Of a stretch of DNA of 64,000 nt, positions 46,484 through 55,680 are shown piece after piece. Under the pieces are notes generated by a model. It saw only the letters and a program-made list of their open reading frames with translations, did no database searches and was not told the origin of the DNA. The DNA is taken from positions 520,001 through 584,000 of the forward strand of contig NZ_CDPP01000004.1 of the NCBI RefSeq assembly GCF_000829905.1, given 5' to 3'. Origin of the DNA: Beduini massiliensis. Lineage in GTDB: Bacteria > Bacillota_I > Bacilli_A > Erysipelotrichales > Coprobacillaceae. A program made the position numbers and the translations under genes. Within the stretch, counting starts at the first letter, position 1. Each line of letters starts with the position of its first letter.

Positions 46484-47559
46484 TGATTTCCCCCCATAGC
46501 TTCATAAATGGCAATCGCACACATTGCTTCTACAACGGCAACCGCACGAAATACGATACACGGATCATGTCTCCCTTTAATTTCAATCTCCGTATTTTCC
46601 TTTGATTCTACATTGATGGTTGCTTGCTTTTGGGCAATGGATGGCGTTGGTTTAATCCCTACGGTAAAGGTGATGGGCATTCCATTGCTGATACCGCCTA
46701 CTATTCCGCCATTGTGATTGGTCTTTGTTTTGACTTTGCCCTCTTCATAGTAATATGCATCATTTGCTTGACTGCCCAACATTCGACATAAGTCAAACCC
46801 ATCTCCGAACGCTAAGCCTTTGACTGCAGGAATAGAGAACATCAAATGAGCAATCGTACTTTCTAATGAATCAAAGAAAGGTTCTCCAATACCGGCAGGC
46901 AAACCGATGACGCCACATTCAATTTGTCCGCCTACAGAATCACATTGAGAACGTGCCTGACCCACAATGGCTTCCATTAAAGGAAATACAGTACTATCCA
47001 AAACCGGATAAAGCTGTGTGCTTAATTGATTAAGTACGGTTTTGTCTAAAGTTTCATCAAATGAACGATCTTGAACAGACTGAATACTTTTTATATGGGC
47101 ACCAATATAAATTCCCTGCTGAGCTAAAATCTGTTTTATGACGGCTCCGGCAAACACGATCGGTGCAGTAATTCTTCCGGAAAAATGACCTCCCCCACGA
47201 ACATCATTATACCCATGATATTTTACATAAGCCGCAAAGTCGCTATGTCCCGGACGCATATGTGTTTCTAATAACGAATAGTCTTTTGAATGCTGATCGG
47301 AATTATAAATCACAGCACATAATGGCGCTCCTGTTGTTATGCCATCTTGAATGCCGCTCATGATTTCCACTTGATCTTTTTCTTTACGAGCCGTCGATAA
47401 TTTATTATTTCCGGGAGCTCGGCGCAGCATTTCCTTTTCTACCAGTGCCATATCTATTTTCAATCCGGCTGGCAGTTTCCCAATATTAATGCCTATCGCT
47501 TTTCCATGACTTTCACCGAAAATAGACAACTCTATATTTTTTCCCCAATTAGCACTCAT
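46480..47559 (-). CDS. aroC: Chorismate synthase
   Basis: FMN-dependent last step to chorismate, 359 residues. Signatures GESHGKAIGINIGKLPAG, RAPGNNKLSTARKEKDQVEI, RPGHSDFAAYVKYHGYNDVR and GGGHFSGRITAPIVFAGAVI are intact. Overlaps aroA by 11 bases. Confidence 0.97.
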   Translation of the reverse strand: MSANWGKNIELSIFGESHGKAIGINIGKLPAGLKIDMALVEKEMLRRAPGNNKLSTARKEKDQVEIMSGIQDGITTGAPLCAVIYNSDQHSKDYSLLETHMRPGHSDFAAYVKYHGYNDVRGGGHFSGRITAPIVFAGAVIKQILAQQGIYIGAHIKSIQSVQDRSFDETLDKTVLNQLSTQLYPVLDSTVFPLMEAIVGQARSQCDSVGGQIECGVIGLPAGIGEPFFDSLESTIAHLMFSIPAVKGLAFGDGFDLCRMLGSQANDAYYYEEGKVKTKTNHNGGIVGGISNGMPITFTVGIKPTPSIAQKQATINVESKENTEIEIKGRHDPCIVFRAVAVVEAMCAIAIYEAMGGNQ

Positions 47560-48817
47560 TTGTCATTCCCCCTAATTGTTTGAAATCCTGCCAGAAGCTG
47601 GGATAAGATTTCTTCACGCATTCCTTATTATCAATAATGATGTCTGTTTGTGCACAAGTCGAAGCGATGGCCAAAGTCATTGCAATACGATGATCTGCCC
47701 AAGCACTTACCTGTCCCCCTTGCAGCTGCGAAACCCCTTCAATAATTAATCCATCTTTAGTTTCAGTCATCTTTGCCCCTAATTTTGAAAGTTCACTGGC
47801 TACTGCCGCTAATCGATCACATTCTTTAATACGCAAGCGTTCGGCATGTTCAATTTTAGTAGTTCCTTCCGCAAGACTGGCAGCTAAAGCTAATACCGGA
47901 ATAACATCCGGACACTGACTGCCATCAATCGTCGTTGCTTTTAATGACTTTGCTTCTACCATGATGAGGTCATTTGCCTGAGTCACTTTCGCTCCCATTC
48001 TTTCAAGGATATCAAGGGCTTCTTTATCTCCCTGCAAAGAATCTAAGTTGAGTCCCTTTAAAGCAACCGAATTTCCCAGTGCTCCTGCTACTAAATAAAA
48101 GGCTGCTTGAGAATAATCCGCTTCAACATAATAATCATGTGCCTGATAGCGTTGTCGTCCGGCAATGTGGAATTCTTGGTAATGATGATTCACAACCCTA
48201 ATCCCAAATGTCTCCAGCATCTGCAAAGTAAGATCAATATAGCCAATTGATTCTAATGAAGATGTGATAATAATTTTTGAATCCCCCTCTAGTAATGGCA
48301 AGGCAAATAATAAACCACTAATAAACTGGGAACTGACATTCCCCGGCACTTTGAATTCCCCGGCTTTTAATTGTCCCCGAATCTTTAAATCTAACGTTTC
48401 TTTCTGATATTGATAAGTGATACCTTGTTCATCAAAGATATCATAAAAAACATTTAAAGGACGTTTCCCTAAATTTCCTTCACCGATAAAACGTACATGG
48501 TTTTCATGAATCAACGATACCGGCACCATAAAGCGCAAGGTGGACCCGGATTCCTTACAATCGATCTCACATTGTCGTGAAGTACCCGTTGATGTTCCGT
48601 CAATTAATAAATAATCTTCATATGCTTCAATGTGAGCTCCTAATGCCTTCATCGCCTCCATTGTCGCTAAAATATCCTGTGAATACTCGATATGATCAAT
48701 GCGGCTTTTCCCTTTTGCCAAAGCGGCACAGATAATTGCTCGATGTGCCATGCTTTTTGATGGGGGAATCGCAACTGTCCCATTTAAATGTGTTGGTATA
48801 AGTTTGATTTGACTCAT
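47549..48817 (-). CDS. aroA: 5-enolpyruvylshikimate-3-phosphate synthase
   Basis: Joins phosphoenolpyruvate and shikimate-3-phosphate, 422 residues. Motifs: GTVAIPPSKSMAHRAIICAA, CKESGSTLRFMVPVSLIHEN, GNVSSQFISGLLFALPLLEG and RLRIKECDRLAAVASELSKL. The glyphosate-binding loop reads CKESGSTLRF where class I enzymes have a LGNAGTAMRP-like loop, suggesting a class II type. Two bases downstream of aroB. Confidence 0.96.
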   Translation of the reverse strand: MSQIKLIPTHLNGTVAIPPSKSMAHRAIICAALAKGKSRIDHIEYSQDILATMEAMKALGAHIEAYEDYLLIDGTSTGTSRQCEIDCKESGSTLRFMVPVSLIHENHVRFIGEGNLGKRPLNVFYDIFDEQGITYQYQKETLDLKIRGQLKAGEFKVPGNVSSQFISGLLFALPLLEGDSKIIITSSLESIGYIDLTLQMLETFGIRVVNHHYQEFHIAGRQRYQAHDYYVEADYSQAAFYLVAGALGNSVALKGLNLDSLQGDKEALDILERMGAKVTQANDLIMVEAKSLKATTIDGSQCPDVIPVLALAASLAEGTTKIEHAERLRIKECDRLAAVASELSKLGAKMTETKDGLIIEGVSQLQGGQVSAWADHRIAMTLAIASTCAQTDIIIDNKECVKKSYPSFWQDFKQLGGMTNEC

Positions 48818-48818
48818 G

Positions 48819-49877
48819 TTAAACCCTTTCTACCCCATCAAAGAATGAAAGATTCGTCGGATAAACGAAGGCTTCTCCTAAATTCTTTAAAAGGATCAAT
48901 GATAATTTACTGTTAATATTCTTTTTATCTAATTTAATCGTTTGTTTAAGAACATCCATTTCTAAATGACAGGCTGTCGGAAGTTCATAGCGTTCTAATA
49001 CCGCTTTTATTTTATCAGCCGTATATGCAGGGGTCAGTCCACGCTCTTGAGCAAGCTTGGTCAGCTGATACATTCCAATCGCCACCGCTTCTCCATGGGA
49101 GTATTTTTCATAGTGATAATACTGTTCGATCGTATGTGCCAAGGTATGTCCGAAATTCAATACGAGACGATCACCAAAGTCTTTTTCATCATTTTCTACT
49201 ACTATCCTTTTAATGTCAATACAGCGATAGATAATTTCATCAATATCTTTATAAAGATCGTTAAAATCTTGATAAGACGCGAGTTGATCAAATAAAGAAG
49301 CGTCTTTAATGCATCCGTATTTGATGACTTCTCCCATTCCATCATGAATAAATCGTGGTTCTAACGTTTTTAAAACCAATGGATCAATCAGTACCATTTT
49401 TGGATGGTGAAAGGCTCCGACAAGATTTTTTCCATCCGGTAAATCGACTGCTACTTTCCCGCCGACACTTGAGTCCACCTGCGCTAACAGCGAGGTTGGA
49501 ATCTGGACAAAAGGAATACCTCTCATATAGGTAGCCGCCACAAATCCCGCAAGATCACCGATAACACCACCGCCTAAAGCCACGATCAGGTCACTGCGTG
49601 TTAAATTAAAATCTAATAAGCGTTTGTAGAGTGCTGGTAAAACATCAAAGCTTTTACTTTTTTCACCATGTGGCATTTCTACAATAGTGACAGCATAATC
49701 TTTTTCTAACTGTGATTTAACAGTTTCCCCATAATAATGATTCACCTGATCATCTGTAATAATCGCAATCTTTTTCCCCTGATAGACTGCCCCTATTTTT
49801 TCACCGACATGTTCAAGTAACCCCTTTTCAATATAAATGGGATAACTCTTTTCTTTTAAATTTACCAGCATCTCCAT
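48819..49877 (-). CDS. aroB: 3-dehydroquinate synthase
   Basis: NAD and metal dependent second step, 352 residues. GGGVIGDLAGFVAATYMRGI, QIPTSLLAQVDSSVGGKVAV, GKNLVGAFHHPKMVLIDP and the metal-binding LVLNFGHTLAHTIEQ with SHGEAVAIGM are present. AGGAGG precedes the ATG. Confidence 0.97.
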   Translation of the reverse strand: MEMLVNLKEKSYPIYIEKGLLEHVGEKIGAVYQGKKIAIITDDQVNHYYGETVKSQLEKDYAVTIVEMPHGEKSKSFDVLPALYKRLLDFNLTRSDLIVALGGGVIGDLAGFVAATYMRGIPFVQIPTSLLAQVDSSVGGKVAVDLPDGKNLVGAFHHPKMVLIDPLVLKTLEPRFIHDGMGEVIKYGCIKDASLFDQLASYQDFNDLYKDIDEIIYRCIDIKRIVVENDEKDFGDRLVLNFGHTLAHTIEQYYHYEKYSHGEAVAIGMYQLTKLAQERGLTPAYTADKIKAVLERYELPTACHLEMDVLKQTIKLDKKNINSKLSLILLKNLGEAFVYPTNLSFFDGVERV

Positions 49878-49888
49878 AAAACATCCTC

Positions 49889-50902
49889 CTAAATTTCTTT
49901 TCCTATTACTTTAGCGATATCACGCACTTGTTTGATAACCGCTTCAAATTTCTCCGGCTTTAATGATTGTGGTCCGTCACACAGGGCTTTCTCCGGATTA
50001 TTGTGAACCTCTATCATTAATCCATCGGCTCCCGCTGCCACTGCCGCTCTTGCCATCGGTTCGACTAGCCACCATTTTCCTCCGGCATGACTTGGATCGA
50101 TAATGATCGGTAAATGAGTCAATTTCTTTACGACCGGTATCGCTTGTAAGTCTAACGTATTTCTTGTATAGGATTCAAAGGTTCGGATTCCTCGTTCACA
50201 TAAAATGACATTCGGATTCCCTGCTGCCATAATATATTCTGCGGACATGATCCATTCTTCAAATGTTGCCGATAACCCTCTCTTTAATAAGATCGGTCTT
50301 TTGGTCTTTCCTAACTGCTTCAATAAATCAAAGTTCTGCATGTTTCTTGCTCCGATTTGGATCAAGTCTACTTTTTCATCGAATTCCTCTAAATGATCAG
50401 CGGACATTAATTCCGATACAATCGGCATGCCGACTTCTTTTCCGGCTTTATATAAGATATCCAATCCGCTGGATCCCATCCCTTGGAACGCATAAGGGCT
50501 GGTACGAGGTTTAAAAGCACCGCCACGAAGCATATTGGCACCGGCGGCTTTGGCGGCTCTGGCAATTTCAATCACTTGTTCCTCGGATTCAATTGAACAA
50601 GGACCGGCAATAACCGCTAAATGGTCCCCTCCGACTTTGACACCTGAGACATCAATGATAGAATCATCTGGATGGAATGCACGGTTTGCTTTCTTATAAG
50701 GTTCGGAAACCTTCATGACTCTTTCTACGACTTCATCCACTTCTAAGCTTCTTGGATCAATTTTGGTAGTATCACCAATGATGCCAATAACCGTCATTTC
50801 AGATCCTACTACAACTTGCGGCTGTCCCCCTCTTTCTTTGACCATGCCTTCAATTCTTTCAATATCTTCTTTCTTTGTTTTTGGTTTTAATACGATAATC
50901 AT
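49889..50902 (-). CDS. aroF: 3-deoxy-7-phosphoheptulonate synthase, type I-beta
   Basis: First step, joining phosphoenolpyruvate and erythrose-4-phosphate. 337 residues: an N-terminal ferredoxin-like regulatory domain (1-70), then a TIM barrel with AGPCSIESEEQV, GGAFKPRTSPYAFQGMG, ARNMQNFDLLKQLGKTKRP and IDPSHAGGK. First gene of the aro operon, behind a T-box. Feedback by Tyr or Phe is usual for this subtype; which one cannot be read here. No aroD, aroE or tyrA is in the operon. Confidence 0.95.
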   Translation of the reverse strand: MIIVLKPKTKKEDIERIEGMVKERGGQPQVVVGSEMTVIGIIGDTTKIDPRSLEVDEVVERVMKVSEPYKKANRAFHPDDSIIDVSGVKVGGDHLAVIAGPCSIESEEQVIEIARAAKAAGANMLRGGAFKPRTSPYAFQGMGSSGLDILYKAGKEVGMPIVSELMSADHLEEFDEKVDLIQIGARNMQNFDLLKQLGKTKRPILLKRGLSATFEEWIMSAEYIMAAGNPNVILCERGIRTFESYTRNTLDLQAIPVVKKLTHLPIIIDPSHAGGKWWLVEPMARAAVAAGADGLMIEVHNNPEKALCDGPQSLKPEKFEAVIKQVRDIAKVIGKEI

Positions 50903-50935
50903 AATATTTCTCTCCTCTTCTTTCTATAATCCCTG

Positions 50936-51230
50936 GATAAAATATAAAAAGCTCTCATTCTCTAATTGCTTAGAGGACGAGAGCTATGCTTCGTGTTACC
51001 ACCTCAGTTTGTAAATATCTCACAATATTTACCTTATCAAGTACGCTAAATTACTTAGTTCATACTCTAACATGATAACGGCATGTAACCGGATATACCT
51101 ACTATTTTCAGTACTCAACTCCAAGATGAATTCACTATTTTTCATTTGATCCTATCTCACCAACCTAGGACTCTCTTTGCAAATGGCCAATACCTACTAT
51201 TTCTTTTCACAGTATTTTATCGATAGATTA
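50936..51230 (-). promoter_or_regulatory. T-box riboswitch, predicted Phe specifier (TTC)
   Basis: The leader of the aro operon has Stem I landmarks (ATAGTAGGTA; AGAGAGTCCTAGGTTGGTGA), a specifier region GTGAATTCATCTTGGAG with TTC at 51128-51130, and the T-box GAGGTGGTAACACG (50992-51005) for binding the tRNA acceptor end. A terminator follows: AGCTCTC / GAGAGCT (50950-50956, 50979-50985) around an inner CTCTAA / TTAGAG stem, with a T tract. Uncharged tRNA-Phe should allow read-through. Phe as ligand fits pheA in the operon; the specifier register was set by comparison to known leaders from memory. Confidence 0.85.
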
Positions 51231-51237
51231 TGCAATA

Positions 51238-51266
51238 ATATTAATACGATTTATTTGCTTTGTCAA
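51238..51266 (-). promoter_or_regulatory. Promoter of the aro operon
   Basis: TTGACA (51261-51266), 17-base spacer and TAATAT (51238-51243), immediately upstream of the T-box. Confidence 0.8.
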
Positions 51267-51459
51267 TTCTTTTATGTAAAATAACAACATCATTGTAATA
51301 ATTATTGAAATTCAGAAAAACCATATCTTAAAATAAGATTTTTGTATTTTAAGCATGATTCTCTTTGTAAAATCATACTATTTAAGGAACAAAATAATGG
51401 CATATTCTTAGAACATTCGACAAAATATATGGTATGATAAATAAAAGGGGGTGAAGCGA

Positions 51460-52368
51460 ATGAAATGTCTGCTGATCGTAAATCCGACATCCGGACGTAA
51501 AAATATTCAGGCAACACTGCATGAGCTGGTTGGAAAATTGGTCTTAAAAAAGGTCATTACATCTTTTGAAGTATTCTATACACAAGGTCATCGTGATGCC
51601 TATCAGCTTTTATTAACGCTTGCCCCTCATCAATATGATTTGATTATTTCTGTTGGCGGAGATGGAACCCAAAGCGAAGTCATCAATGGAATTATCGACG
51701 GCAAATGTGATATTCCACTATACATTCTAGCTGCCGGAACAGTGAATGATCTTTCGCGAGCTTTGAAAATTCCGGAAAAACATGATGATGTAGTGAAAAC
51801 CATTGCGAAGTTTCACCAGATCAAAATGGATGTTGGTAAAGCAAATCATGTCTATTTCGCCAATGTTTTAGCCGGTGGGATGTTTACCGATATCGGGTTT
51901 AAAGTGGATAAAAAGAAAAAGGCGATCTTAGGTCCTTTTGCTTACTACCTAAATGCGATTTTAGATCTTCCTAATCAGCTTAACAGTACAATGGATCTTC
52001 ATATTGAAATTGACGGAGAAGTCATGGATGAAGAAGCTTACATGTTTTTAGTGACGAATTCCCGCTTAGTCGGTGGGTTTCTGTTAGCTTCACAAGCGGA
52101 CTTATGTGATGGACTCCTTGATTTATTGGTCGTTAAAAAATGTGAAATTACCGATTTAATTGCTTTATCCAAAGATATTCTTTTAAACAAGCATTTAGAA
52201 AGTCCGTTTATTATTTATCGCCAAGCCAAGCATATTCAACTGTCTTCTTCTAAATCGATTACGTTGGATATCGACGGAGAACAGGCAAATGAACTGCCAA
52301 TTGATATATCTGTCGCTCCTCAGGCTATCAAGATCATCACACCAAAAACTAGAAAAACAAAAAAGTAA
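51460..52368 (+). CDS. Diacylglycerol kinase family lipid kinase (YegS/DgkB-like)
   Basis: ATP-dependent lipid kinase of 302 residues, probably recycling diacylglycerol to phosphatidate. MKCLLIVNPTSGRKNIQATL, ISVGGDGTQSEVINGIIDGK (nucleotide-binding GGDGT) and LYILAAGTVNDLSRALKIP are family hallmarks. The ATG at 51460 is preferred to a GTG at 51451 that overlaps the AAGGGGG binding site. It could be undecaprenol kinase-like; fold alone does not separate them. Confidence 0.9.
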   Translation: MKCLLIVNPTSGRKNIQATLHELVGKLVLKKVITSFEVFYTQGHRDAYQLLLTLAPHQYDLIISVGGDGTQSEVINGIIDGKCDIPLYILAAGTVNDLSRALKIPEKHDDVVKTIAKFHQIKMDVGKANHVYFANVLAGGMFTDIGFKVDKKKKAILGPFAYYLNAILDLPNQLNSTMDLHIEIDGEVMDEEAYMFLVTNSRLVGGFLLASQADLCDGLLDLLVVKKCEITDLIALSKDILLNKHLESPFIIYRQAKHIQLSSSKSITLDIDGEQANELPIDISVAPQAIKIITPKTRKTKK

Positions 52369-52378
52369 CTTAATTTTG

Positions 52379-52425
52379 AAGTGAACCCCAAAGTTTGGAC
52401 ACCTAAACAAGGAGGTTCACTTTTT
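52379..52425 (+). terminator. Terminator-like stem of the lipid kinase gene, resembling an IS end
   Basis: AAGTGAACC / GGTTCACTT perfect 9-bp stem with a 26-base loop, then TTT. The left arm and loop (GTGAACCCCAAAGTTTGGAC) resemble terminal sequences of IS3-family elements, so it may be a reused insertion end. The 52426-52484 gap is otherwise empty. Confidence 0.5.
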
Positions 52426-52484
52426 ATATGAAGTAAATTTAATCTTCGTTCATTTTCGTTTTTGTCTATTTTCAACCTCTAAAT

Positions 52485-52505
52485 AAAAAAGTGGGAAAAC
52501 CCACT
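52485..52505 (-). terminator. Terminator of trxA
   Basis: GTGGG-aaaa-CCCAC hairpin (52491-52504); on the minus strand it is followed by TTTTTTATTT. Confidence 0.85.
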
Positions 52506-52508
52506 CTT

Positions 52509-52811
52509 TTAATATTTTGATAACAGATTTCTTAATTGCGGTTCACCGGTAAAACCAACTTGAGTTTCAACAGGTTGTCCATCTTTAAACATCACTAAAG
52601 TTGGAATAGATTGAACGCCATAACGTCCTGCAACATCAGGAGATTGGTCAACATCTACTTTGATAATTTTCACATTTGTATACTCACCAGATAATTTCTC
52701 TAATACCGGAGCAATCATCTTACATGGTCCGCACCATGTAGCAAAGAAATCTACTAACACTGCTCCTGTTGAAATTTCTTGATCGAATTCATTTGAATTT
52801 ACGATTTTCAT
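52509..52811 (-). CDS. trxA: Thioredoxin
   Basis: Cytoplasmic disulfide reductase of 100 residues with the WCGPCK active site, FFATWCGPCKMIAPVLEKLS, and the cis-Pro loop VQSIPTLVMFKDGQ. The ATG at 52811 follows GAGGTGATAAAG; the longer frame would start inside the mscS-trxA gap without a binding site. Confidence 0.96.
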   Translation of the reverse strand: MKIVNSNEFDQEISTGAVLVDFFATWCGPCKMIAPVLEKLSGEYTNVKIIKVDVDQSPDVAGRYGVQSIPTLVMFKDGQPVETQVGFTGEPQLRNLLSKY

Positions 52812-52859
52812 CTTTATCACCTCTATACATATTATGCCAAAGTATCTGAATTTAATCAA

Positions 52860-53666
52860 TTAATTTGCTTTAAGAGTAACATCTAACTGATTAAATGGAA
52901 TTTGAATACCTTCTTTATCAAAAGCGGCTTTTACTTGTTCCAACATATCAAAGCGGAAATCAACAAAATCATCATTTTCACACCACGCTCTTAATAGTAC
53001 TTGTACACTACTGTCTTTATATCCGGATACTCGGATAAGGGGTTCGGGATTTTTGAGTGCTTTTGGATGAGACAAAATAACATCACGAATAACTGCTTTT
53101 ACTTTTTCAATATCGGCATCATAAGCTACATCAAACGTTAATTCTAAACGACGATGCTCTTCCTGCGTACTGTTAACGATGATGTTTTGAGTCATTTGTG
53201 AATTAGGCACAACAATCCGTTTATTGTCGATTGTGTTAAGTACCGTAAACATCACTTGAATTTCTTTGACCGTTCCGGCAAACTGATTTACCTCAATATA
53301 ATCTCCTGCCATAAACGGCTTTGTAAATAAAATAATAATCCCACTTACAAAGTTGCTTAGATTATCTTTGAATCCCAGAGCTAAAGCGGCTCCAGCTGTT
53401 CCGAAGATTGCAAATAATGAGGCTGTCGGAAATCCTAATGCACCGATTGCACTAATAATGACCACTACTTTTAAACCGCTGTTGATGACTGAACGTACAA
53501 ATGAAATCAATGTCAGCTCAATCTTAGCACGGTTCATTGCCTTCACAATAAATTTTGTGACAAACTGTGACAGATAAAGTCCAATGACCAATACTAAAAC
53601 GGCTGAAAAACACTTCTCACCTAATTCTAATCCTTTTGTGATTAAAAAGTCGATAACTTGTTCCAT
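52860..53666 (-). CDS. mscS: Small-conductance mechanosensitive channel (MscS family)
   Basis: Osmotic safety valve of 268 residues. Three membrane helices in 1-125; the pore-lining helix shows FGTAGAALALGFKDNLSNFV (Gly/Ala pattern). The beta domain has GDYIEVNQFAGTVKEIQVMF and KRIVVPNSQMTQNIIVNST. GGAGGG precedes the ATG. 48 bp upstream of trxA and likely cotranscribed. Confidence 0.95.
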   Translation of the reverse strand: MEQVIDFLITKGLELGEKCFSAVLVLVIGLYLSQFVTKFIVKAMNRAKIELTLISFVRSVINSGLKVVVIISAIGALGFPTASLFAIFGTAGAALALGFKDNLSNFVSGIIILFTKPFMAGDYIEVNQFAGTVKEIQVMFTVLNTIDNKRIVVPNSQMTQNIIVNSTQEEHRRLELTFDVAYDADIEKVKAVIRDVILSHPKALKNPEPLIRVSGYKDSSVQVLLRAWCENDDFVDFRFDMLEQVKAAFDKEGIQIPFNQLDVTLKAN

Positions 53667-53683
53667 GTTCCCTCCTAGACTAA

Positions 53684-53707
53684 AAATAAGCGATAAATCG
53701 CTTATTT
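53684..53707. terminator. Terminator of the DUF975 gene
   Basis: Perfect 11-bp stem AAATAAGCGAT / ATCGCTTATTT around two bases, overlapping the stop codon, with A and T tracts on both sides. Confidence 0.8.
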
Positions 53708-54577
53708 AGCTACAGCTTCACTCTCTTTAACAACTTGCTTATAAAAGACCGTGATCGCTAATTGTAATTTAACTTTATAGATCATCACCGCAAATGTGAT
53801 AGAGGCTAATGCAATCAGAATCGTCATCACACAAGCTAAGATAAAACTTAATGATGGCAGCATCCCAATCAATTGTGTAAACCCATTTGTTAAGGCTATA
53901 TTAGCCAAAGTAATTGCGATCAATGCCCCAAGATAAGGAATAGCGAAACGAAGAAGAAGTGTAATATACGCCCATGTTCTTCCCTTCATCCCTTTCCAAG
54001 ATGCTGAAAGTGATTCAAACAATGAATAGTCTTTATCTACGGCATAATAATAAGTTAATGCAAATTTAATTTCCAAGAATAATCCAACCGCCATTGCAAT
54101 CGCAAAACCAATCAGCATCCCTGCAGGAATCAGCCATTGAATTAAATTATTAGAATCCGTTGTTTTAATAAAATCAATACTTCCGGTTAACAACGCTCTG
54201 ATACATGCAAAGACATGTTCAACATCTCCGGAAAAAGCAACCATCGAACCTAAAATAATTAAGATCTGAATGATCACGATGATCAGTCTTTTCCCAACAA
54301 ACACAGAAAATGCACTCGGATATTCTTTAAGTCCCATCAATGTATAATTTAATGTAGTTACTTCTTTTGCTTTTCTATCGTAAGCTTTTAATGATGCACG
54401 AATCGTTCCTAATTCCAATGTCTCCATCAGTACAGATAAGATCATAAATGGAATAAAGTAAGAAAATCCCCCAAGAATTCCTAATATTGCACCAACCGCT
54501 AAAAATGTTCCTGATATATAATGTGAACTTTTTTGATATAAGAAATTGGCCTGTTCCTTTATTTCTTTTGTATTCAA
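53702..54577 (-). CDS. DUF975 family membrane protein
   Basis: Membrane protein of 291 residues with about six helices (25-50, 95-118, 150-175, 205-230, 240-265). The LGTIRASLKAYDRKAKEVTT and ADKDYSLFESLSASWKGMKG-like cytoplasmic segments (here DKDYSLFESLSASWKGMKGR) fit DUF975. The start is TTG at 54577 with AGGAGGG 7 bases upstream. Function unknown; monocistronic. Confidence 0.75.
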   Translation of the reverse strand: MNTKEIKEQANFLYQKSSHYISGTFLAVGAILGILGGFSYFIPFMILSVLMETLELGTIRASLKAYDRKAKEVTTLNYTLMGLKEYPSAFSVFVGKRLIIVIIQILIILGSMVAFSGDVEHVFACIRALLTGSIDFIKTTDSNNLIQWLIPAGMLIGFAIAMAVGLFLEIKFALTYYYAVDKDYSLFESLSASWKGMKGRTWAYITLLLRFAIPYLGALIAITLANIALTNGFTQLIGMLPSLSFILACVMTILIALASITFAVMIYKVKLQLAITVFYKQVVKESEAVAK

Positions 54578-54666
54578 TTCTATTCCCTCCTGCCATTTAC
54601 ACCATATTATATCATAAAATTACTGTGTTTCCACTAAAATAATAATTTTGATAAAAATAAAAAACG

Positions 54667-54695
54667 TTGTGTAAACATGTTATTTTTGATATGAT
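54667..54695 (+). promoter_or_regulatory. Promoter of degV
   Basis: TTGTGT (54667-54672), 17-base spacer and TATGAT (54690-54695). Confidence 0.6.
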
Positions 54696-54718
54696 GATTA
54701 AGTTAGGAGGAATCTTCT

Positions 54719-55585
54719 ATGAAAAAAATCGCAATCGTAACCGACAGTAATTCAAGCATTTCTCAAAAAGAAGGAAAAGAGCTGGGAATTTCTATTATTC
54801 CAATGCCTTTTACTATCAATGGGAAAGAATATTTTGAAGATATTAACTTAAGTTCAGATGAATTTTTTGAGTTGCTGGAAAGTGGAAATAAAGTATTTAC
54901 TTCACAGCCCTCTGCTGGAAACATTACGGCTTTATGGGACGAACTTTTAGAAGAATATGACGAGATCTTACATATGCCAATGTCAAGTGGATTAAGTGGT
55001 TCTTGTCAAACAGCAATGCTATTAGCAGAGGAATATAAAGGAAAAGTATTCGTTGTGAATAATCAGCGTATTTCGATTACTTTGAAACATGATGTATTAG
55101 AAGCATTAAAGCTGATTGATCAGGGAAAAGACGCTCAATATATAAAAGATATATTAGAAGTCAATAAATTTAATTCAACCATTTATATTACGGTTCCAAC
55201 CTTGGAATATTTAAAACGTGGCGGACGTTTAACACCGTTAGCGGCAGCTTTAGGCGGTCTGTTGAAACTAAAACCTATTTTAACGATTCAAGGAGAAAAG
55301 CTTGATGCTTTTGAAAAGACACGTACAATGGCAAAAGCACATAAAATTATGGCAGAAGCCCTAGTAAAAGATATTAATGAAAAATTAGATCCCAAAGGAA
55401 AAGGTGCGAATTGTAATATCTATGTCGCATATACTAAAGATGAACAAATCGCTAGAGATATGGTTGAATATTTAAAAGAATATTTTCCAAATAATGTTAT
55501 TACTTATGCTCCACTGTCGTTATCAATTGCATGTCATACAGGACCTAATGCAATCGGAATCGGTGCTTGTTTGAACATTGACTAG
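54719..55585 (+). CDS. DegV family fatty-acid-binding protein (FakB-like)
   Basis: Binds a fatty acid and presents it to FakA kinase in Firmicutes, 288 residues. N-terminal IAIVTDSNSSISQKEGKELG, SQPSAGNITALWDELLEEYD and MPMSSGLSGSCQTAMLLAEE (the ligand-contacting Ser region), later PTLEYLKRGGRLTPLAAALG. AGGAGG precedes the ATG. FakA is not in the window. Confidence 0.92.
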   Translation: MKKIAIVTDSNSSISQKEGKELGISIIPMPFTINGKEYFEDINLSSDEFFELLESGNKVFTSQPSAGNITALWDELLEEYDEILHMPMSSGLSGSCQTAMLLAEEYKGKVFVVNNQRISITLKHDVLEALKLIDQGKDAQYIKDILEVNKFNSTIYITVPTLEYLKRGGRLTPLAAALGGLLKLKPILTIQGEKLDAFEKTRTMAKAHKIMAEALVKDINEKLDPKGKGANCNIYVAYTKDEQIARDMVEYLKEYFPNNVITYAPLSLSIACHTGPNAIGIGACLNID

Positions 55586-55605
55586 AGGTTAACTCTAGTT
55601 TTTTA
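55581..55605 (+). terminator. Terminator of degV
   Basis: ACTAGAG / CTCTAGT hairpin with 5-base loop and TTTTTT; the stop codon lies in the left arm. Confidence 0.9.
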
Positions 55606-55635
55606 TTCTTTTCTATAAAAGAATGGCTGGAATTA

Positions 55636-55644
55636 TGCTATAAT
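55636..55644 (+). promoter_or_regulatory. Extended -10 promoter of rnj
   Basis: TGCTATAAT, an extended -10 box without a good -35, 37 bases before the start codon. Confidence 0.55.
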
Positions 55645-55680
55645 TTATGGAGATGAAAAATTTAAAAAAGAGGTGAAATC

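Noticed and set aside
51302-51517. 71-aa minus-strand frame upstream of the lipid kinase
   Set aside because: No ribosome binding site; it covers the promoter and start of the kinase gene and has no family features.
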